Under the pieces are notes generated by a model that was not told the origin of the DNA, did no database searches, and was given only the letters and a program-made list of their open reading frames with translations. The position numbers were made by a program, and so were the translations under genes. A stretch of 47,898 nucleotides of DNA from Deltaproteobacteria bacterium Ga0077550 (GTDB lineage Bacteria > Myxococcota_A > Polyangia > Nannocystales > Nannocystaceae): contig LNFB01000218.1 of assembly GCA_001464385.1 (NCBI GenBank), forward strand, positions 1 through 47,898, in the 5' to 3' direction. Shown one piece after another: positions 44,272 to 47,898 of the stretch; position 1 is the stretch's first letter; every line of letters starts with the position of its first letter.

Positions 44272-44814
44272 ATGACCCGCACCACCGCACGTCTCCTCGC
44301 GCTCGTCCTCGTCTCCGTGCCGGTCGCGTGCGACGGGGGCGACGACGACGCGGAGGGCGGCGAGTTCATCGCGTTGCAGCGCGACTTCGCCGGCGTCGGC
44401 ACGTGGGAGGTGATGTGGTCCGGCGCGGGCGAGGCGATGGCCGCCCATCCGGCCGGCATGCGCACGGTCTACGTCAACGATCCGCCGCCGGCGGGCGACG
44501 AATTCCCGACCGGCACGATCCTCGTGAAGACGATGGAGTCGAGCGCGGTGGACACGGGCCTGCTCATCCACGCGATGGCCAAGCGCGGCGGCACGTTCAA
44601 CCCCGACGCCAACGGCTGGGAGTGGTTCGAGCTCGCGCTCGACGACGAGGATCGGCCGATCATCATCTGGCGCGGCGAGGCCCCGCCGGACGGGCATTGC
44701 TACGGGTGCCCGCCGGGGGTGGATCCGGCGACGGCCAAGGGGATGGTCGACTGCAACATGTGCCACGCGGCGGCGGCGGAGAACGACTTCGTGCACAGCG
44801 TGAAGCTGCGGTAG
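44272..44814 (+). CDS. Cytochrome P460-like lipoprotein
   Basis: 180 residues from the ATG at 44272; an in-frame GTG at 44263 overlaps the stop before it. Lipobox PVAC (Cys20). GTILVKTMESSAVDTGLLIHAMAKRGGTFNP and WEWFELALDD are typical of the P460 family, and CNMCH (161-165) near the C-terminus is the heme c site. CYGC (143-146) is an additional pair. P460 cytochromes oxidise hydroxylamine or detoxify nitric oxide; the cross-linked Lys of P460 cannot be confirmed here. As the third gene of the iron operon it may add another heme protein at the envelope. Confidence 0.85.
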   Translation: MTRTTARLLALVLVSVPVACDGGDDDAEGGEFIALQRDFAGVGTWEVMWSGAGEAMAAHPAGMRTVYVNDPPPAGDEFPTGTILVKTMESSAVDTGLLIHAMAKRGGTFNPDANGWEWFELALDDEDRPIIIWRGEAPPDGHCYGCPPGVDPATAKGMVDCNMCHAAAAENDFVHSVKLR

Positions 44815-45185
44815 GTCGATCTAGCCGAGGGGATCGGGGTCCACCACCGCGGCAAGGGCGGCAGTTGGATGGAGTTCGCGGACACGAGGAACGGCAGGAG
44901 TAAGCCTCAGACGGTGGGCCTTAGGAGCGCCTGGCCAAGAGGTGTCGGGTGGAACGCACGCACCGTCCGAGGGATCAGCTGCCGCGCCTGGACGGCACAG
45001 CAGCCGCTGCTGCCCCCCTTGGCCCCGACCACGAGCCGCCATGCCACCCAGGCTCGGGGGGCTCTGCCCGCGTCTACCCCCGCGCGAACGCCGACAACCT
45101 CCAGTACTTCAACTCGGAGGCCCTTGAGCTTCTGATCCGCAGGAGGGACTGCACATCGAAGAGAACTTGGCCATACTCGTCCCGA
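44815..45185. other. 371 nt before the nitrilase gene, with an in-frame open extension
   Basis: No terminator or promoter stands out after the cytochrome gene. From 44925 onwards the nitrilase frame is already open, with a GTG at 44949. The part 45060-45140 reads SARVYPRANADNLQYFNSEALELL and has G/C third positions, so it could be coding. Either the nitrilase protein is longer, or this is the remnant of another gene. A second frame reads GLHIEENLAILVPSEF from about 45146, so a frameshift is also possible. Confidence 0.3.
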
Positions 45186-47898
45186 GTGAGTTCGCGCCGC
45201 TTCACCCGTCTTGCTGCCGCGCAGCTGGACTACCATCCTGCCGCCGTCTACGATCGTCGCTCGCTCATCGAGGATCCGCTCGCCGGGCTCGAAGACGCGC
45301 TCGCGGTCCCGACCGAACTCTTCGGAGAACGACGCGCCCTTCGAGGTCGCGTGCGGAGTGCCTACCTGAGGTCACTCCGTCCCAAGGTGCTTGAAATTGT
45401 GAAGGCGTGCGCCAGCTGGGACGTAGATCTCCTGGTCTTTCCAGAGTACTCGATTCCGTGGGAACTGCTTGAGGCAATCGCCGCTCTCGCCAACAACGTT
45501 ACCGTCGTTGCTGGCACGCACAGCGTCGACCGCGGAGGACTCGTGGACGGTGTCTACGCTCGGCTGGGACTGCCGCCAGAACAGGCCCCGCGAGTGGGAA
45601 CCGCGGTTGCTCCGGTTCTCCGTGCGGGGCGAATCCTGGGAATGGTGGGCAAGATGTCCCCTTCGCGTGTGGAAGAAGCGGGGCAATCGTTCATCCCGAG
45701 CGGAGAGTGGCGCTCTGTCCGATGCCCTGAGGAGAGCGGGATAAGCAATCTGGGCGTGTTGATCTGCTTGGACTTCCTGCGCCGCTGTCACACCCAGAAC
45801 GAGGATGTAGTCGGAGCATCCGATAACGTCGAGATCTTCGCGGTCCCCTCGCTTACGCCGTGGCACTCCCTCGACGACTTCGCATCAAGGGCAAGGGAAG
45901 AGTCGAGGCGCTACAAGCGACCCGTCGTCTACGCGAACACCGCCTCCCACGGAGGTACGACCATCTATGCCGACGATGATCCAGCAAGTCCCCGGAGGGA
46001 CTTCCCCGGCGACACCCTCGTTCTTGGACGTGGAGACGAGGGCGTCGTCGTCGCTGATGTGGACTTGGGTACAATCTCTCCCGGAGAATCTACCGCGTAC
46101 GACCACATCCGACCGGTGCGTCCGTTCGCAGCTGCTAGTCTTGTGTATCGCAACACCTCTCTTGTAGATGAATACGCGGAATGGAGTACACAGTACGCCA
46201 AGCGGCTGACTCAAGGGCTCCTCCTCGAAGACGCCATCAAAGGGATCGACGAGGCGCGCGACCTGCTCCTGCGGATCGTAGCGCAGGGCCCTGGGGTGCT
46301 CAGGACAAGGATTTCGCTATTGCTCGACGGCCTCCACTACATTTCCACGGTAGACGAAATTCGTCAGTATACACGCGACGTGCTGCTCCCGGGCAACGCG
46401 CTTCCCCTTGCGTGGGTGCGTCGCGGTCTGGCGCATGGGACGAAGCAAGTTGTGGCCTCCTGGCGGCGTACGCATGAGCGCGGACTCGAAGACGTCGAGC
46501 GCCGTCTCGCAAGTGCAGCCCGGGAGGGGGCGCCTGCTGCCGATGCAACGCAGCTGGCGCAGGAAGCCCTCTGGGCGATCACCAGTGAGGTCCGCGGCCC
46601 GCACGATGGTGATGAGGCTCCTGCTGCCGATGGTAAAATCCGCGCCGCGGTGGGCATCTTTGTGGAGCACTTGATGGTCGACAACAAGGATGTCGAGGTC
46701 GATCTAGAAGCGGCCGACTTTCACGCGGCGGAGCAGAGAATCCAGCGCCTAATGACGGATGCCGCAGCGGTGCTTCGAGTTAGTCCAACAGACTCGCTCG
46801 TCGTCGAGCTAAACAAGATGAAGGTCCAAAGGGCACGCATCTTGCTGAATCAACAGCGGCAAAACGATGCAGCCGCAGTGCTGACGGAGGTCGAGGCCGG
46901 AGGCTTTGGCCCACAAGATCTCGCTCGCTTCGCGGTTGCGTGGGCGGTGGCCGGCAAGCCAGACGAAGCGCGTCGGGCGTTGGCCAGCCTACCGCCAGAG
47001 TACGTGGCAAGCGAACTAGCCGCCGTCGAAGCGCGCATCTCGATCGCAGAGGAGGAGATTCCGCCGTCTCTTCCCAGGGACCCTGCGGTGATGAGCGCAG
47101 CGGCGTGGTTGCAATCAAGACGCGGCCTGCTATCCGACGCGCTGCGCATGGCGCGCGAGGCCATTGAACTGAGCCACGATTCATATGGACTGCTCGGGCC
47201 CTATGTATTGCTTGTCCAAATTCTCTACGCAAGTGTATGGGAGGATGACGGGGTGCTAGTCCCTGTGCCAACGTCCGAGCGTGCAAACGTCATAGCCATG
47301 ATTGAGCGACTGCGACACGAGCATGCATCTGCGTGGCTCTCAATGGCGCGCCAGCCAAACGCAGAACAGTTGCGGACTGTGCTCGAGTCGGCGGATGAAG
47401 GATATCGGGAAACCACCTATGATATCGACGCATGGCAAGCTGTAGATGCGTCCAGCCGGGAGGTAGCGGCAGAGGTTCGAGCCGCGGTGCAGCTTGCCGA
47501 GAACGGCGATGTTGAAGCAGCGCAGGAGCTTTGGTCGAGTAGCCATGCCTGGTGGGGGGATTTGCGTCGTGTTCGCCTCCTCGTCGCAGCGGGACGAATC
47601 GCCGAGGCCCGGAATGCTATTGAGATCCTCGCGGCGCGATTTCCTGACCGCGGGCCAATCGAGTACTTCGCTGCCGGCCTCTGTCAAGAGGCAGGGGACC
47701 TCGAAGACGCCGCGCGGCATGCGAAACGCGCGTTCGAGCAAGTCCCGGGGGGAGGGTACCGCCTCCTCCTTGTACAGTGTCTAAGCGAACTCGGAAAGGT
47801 CGAGGAGGCATGGAAGTTGGTCGAGGATGTCTGGCAGAGCGCAGGGCCGGCGCAGGTGCGGGCCGCGGCCCTTCTCGCGGACCGTATTCGCCAGAAGA
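45186..47898 (+). CDS. Nitrilase-domain protein with TPR-like tail, runs off the right edge
   Basis: At least 904 residues with no stop before the window edge. GTG 45186 is chosen because FTRLAAAQLDY is a typical nitrilase start. The catalytic triad is complete: Glu87 in LLVFPEYSIP, Lys156 in GMVGKMSP and Cys194 in GVLICLDF, followed by VVYANTASHGG. So an active C-N hydrolase is expected. From about residue 480 the chain is helical TPR-like pairs (RILLNQQRQNDAAAVLTEVEAGG, YFAAGLCQEAGDLEDAARHAKRAFEQ). Codon use is more relaxed (ATA, TTG, AGA) than elsewhere, suggesting transfer. A nitrilase with a repeat tail recalls bacterial conflict or anti-phage effectors, but this is inference. Confidence 0.88.
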   Translation, partial: MSSRRFTRLAAAQLDYHPAAVYDRRSLIEDPLAGLEDALAVPTELFGERRALRGRVRSAYLRSLRPKVLEIVKACASWDVDLLVFPEYSIPWELLEAIAALANNVTVVAGTHSVDRGGLVDGVYARLGLPPEQAPRVGTAVAPVLRAGRILGMVGKMSPSRVEEAGQSFIPSGEWRSVRCPEESGISNLGVLICLDFLRRCHTQNEDVVGASDNVEIFAVPSLTPWHSLDDFASRAREESRRYKRPVVYANTASHGGTTIYADDDPASPRRDFPGDTLVLGRGDEGVVVADVDLGTISPGESTAYDHIRPVRPFAAASLVYRNTSLVDEYAEWSTQYAKRLTQGLLLEDAIKGIDEARDLLLRIVAQGPGVLRTRISLLLDGLHYISTVDEIRQYTRDVLLPGNALPLAWVRRGLAHGTKQVVASWRRTHERGLEDVERRLASAAREGAPAADATQLAQEALWAITSEVRGPHDGDEAPAADGKIRAAVGIFVEHLMVDNKDVEVDLEAADFHAAEQRIQRLMTDAAAVLRVSPTDSLVVELNKMKVQRARILLNQQRQNDAAAVLTEVEAGGFGPQDLARFAVAWAVAGKPDEARRALASLPPEYVASELAAVEARISIAEEEIPPSLPRDPAVMSAAAWLQSRRGLLSDALRMAREAIELSHDSYGLLGPYVLLVQILYASVWEDDGVLVPVPTSERANVIAMIERLRHEHASAWLSMARQPNAEQLRTVLESADEGYRETTYDIDAWQAVDASSREVAAEVRAAVQLAENGDVEAAQELWSSSHAWWGDLRRVRLLVAAGRIAEARNAIEILAARFPDRGPIEYFAAGLCQEAGDLEDAARHAKRAFEQVPGGGYRLLLVQCLSELGKVEEAWKLVEDVWQSAGPAQVRAAALLADRIRQK

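Noticed and set aside
45186..47898. Defence reverse transcriptase-nitrilase fusion (DRT1-like)
   Set aside because: The nitrilase part is there, but no reverse-transcriptase motif (such as YADD) is found upstream or in the tail; TPR-like repeats occupy the tail instead.

Overview
The window is very GC-rich, gene-dense DNA that looks like a deltaproteobacterial predator, most likely a myxobacterium of the Nannocystaceae type. This rests on style, not on a marker gene: many lipoproteins with Ser/Thr/Gly/Asp-rich linkers after the lipid cysteine, Ser/Thr kinases with TPR or WD40 tails, small sigma factors beside kinases, DUF1592/DUF1552 and IgGFc-type proteins, and almost no bare intergenic DNA. 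I see no rRNA, tRNA, CRISPR array, transposase or phage gene.

Layout. 1-5.9 kb: an unknown protein cut by the left edge, propeller and FG-GAP lipoproteins, a macro-domain protein and an outer-membrane-like protein. 5.9-10.8 kb: a beta-helix lipoprotein, then an ECF sigma factor, a Ser/Thr kinase and a TPR membrane protein. 10.8-15.2 kb: a leftward operon (DUF1592 lipoprotein, DUF1552 Tat-type protein, zinc-ribbon methyltransferase) joined by 4-nt and 1-nt overlaps. 15.2-19 kb: an IgGFc-like lipoprotein and a metzincin protease lipoprotein. 19-24.4 kb: a kinase-TPR sensor, a Lys-rich lipoprotein and a GT-C glycosyltransferase. 24.5-27.8 kb: outer-membrane-like protein, sigma, anti-sigma-like protein and lipoprotein, with a repeated 29-nt leader element. 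27.8-34.7 kb: three lipoproteins, a kinase-WD40 receptor and its sigma factor. 34.8-38.7 kb: divergent carbohydrate-active lipoproteins around an inverted repeat.

38.8-44.8 kb is the most interesting part. A leftward operon encodes a small lipoprotein, a 99-residue Pro-rich peptide ending in ECGPCGMG, a DUF692/MNIO iron enzyme, a 75-residue DUF2063-like partner and a Cys-rich lipoprotein. This looks like a RiPP pathway that modifies a lipid-anchored, Cys-tipped peptide. Divergent from it lie a DUF1111 di-heme protein, an imelysin/EfeO-like lipoprotein and a cytochrome P460. Between them is a 23-nt palindrome matching 16 of 19 bases of the Fur box, so I infer iron control of at least the rightward operon.

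The right end (45.2 kb to the edge) holds a long gene with no stop before the edge: a nitrilase-fold amidase with an intact Glu-Lys-Cys triad and a long TPR-like tail. It has less biased codon use than its neighbours and may be an acquired, possibly defence-related gene.

Many start codons sit 6-8 nt after a -10-like hexamer (consensus TAYGCT, often TGnTAnnnT), which suggests widespread leaderless transcription and helps decide several starts. All function calls come from reading motifs; no database search was run.
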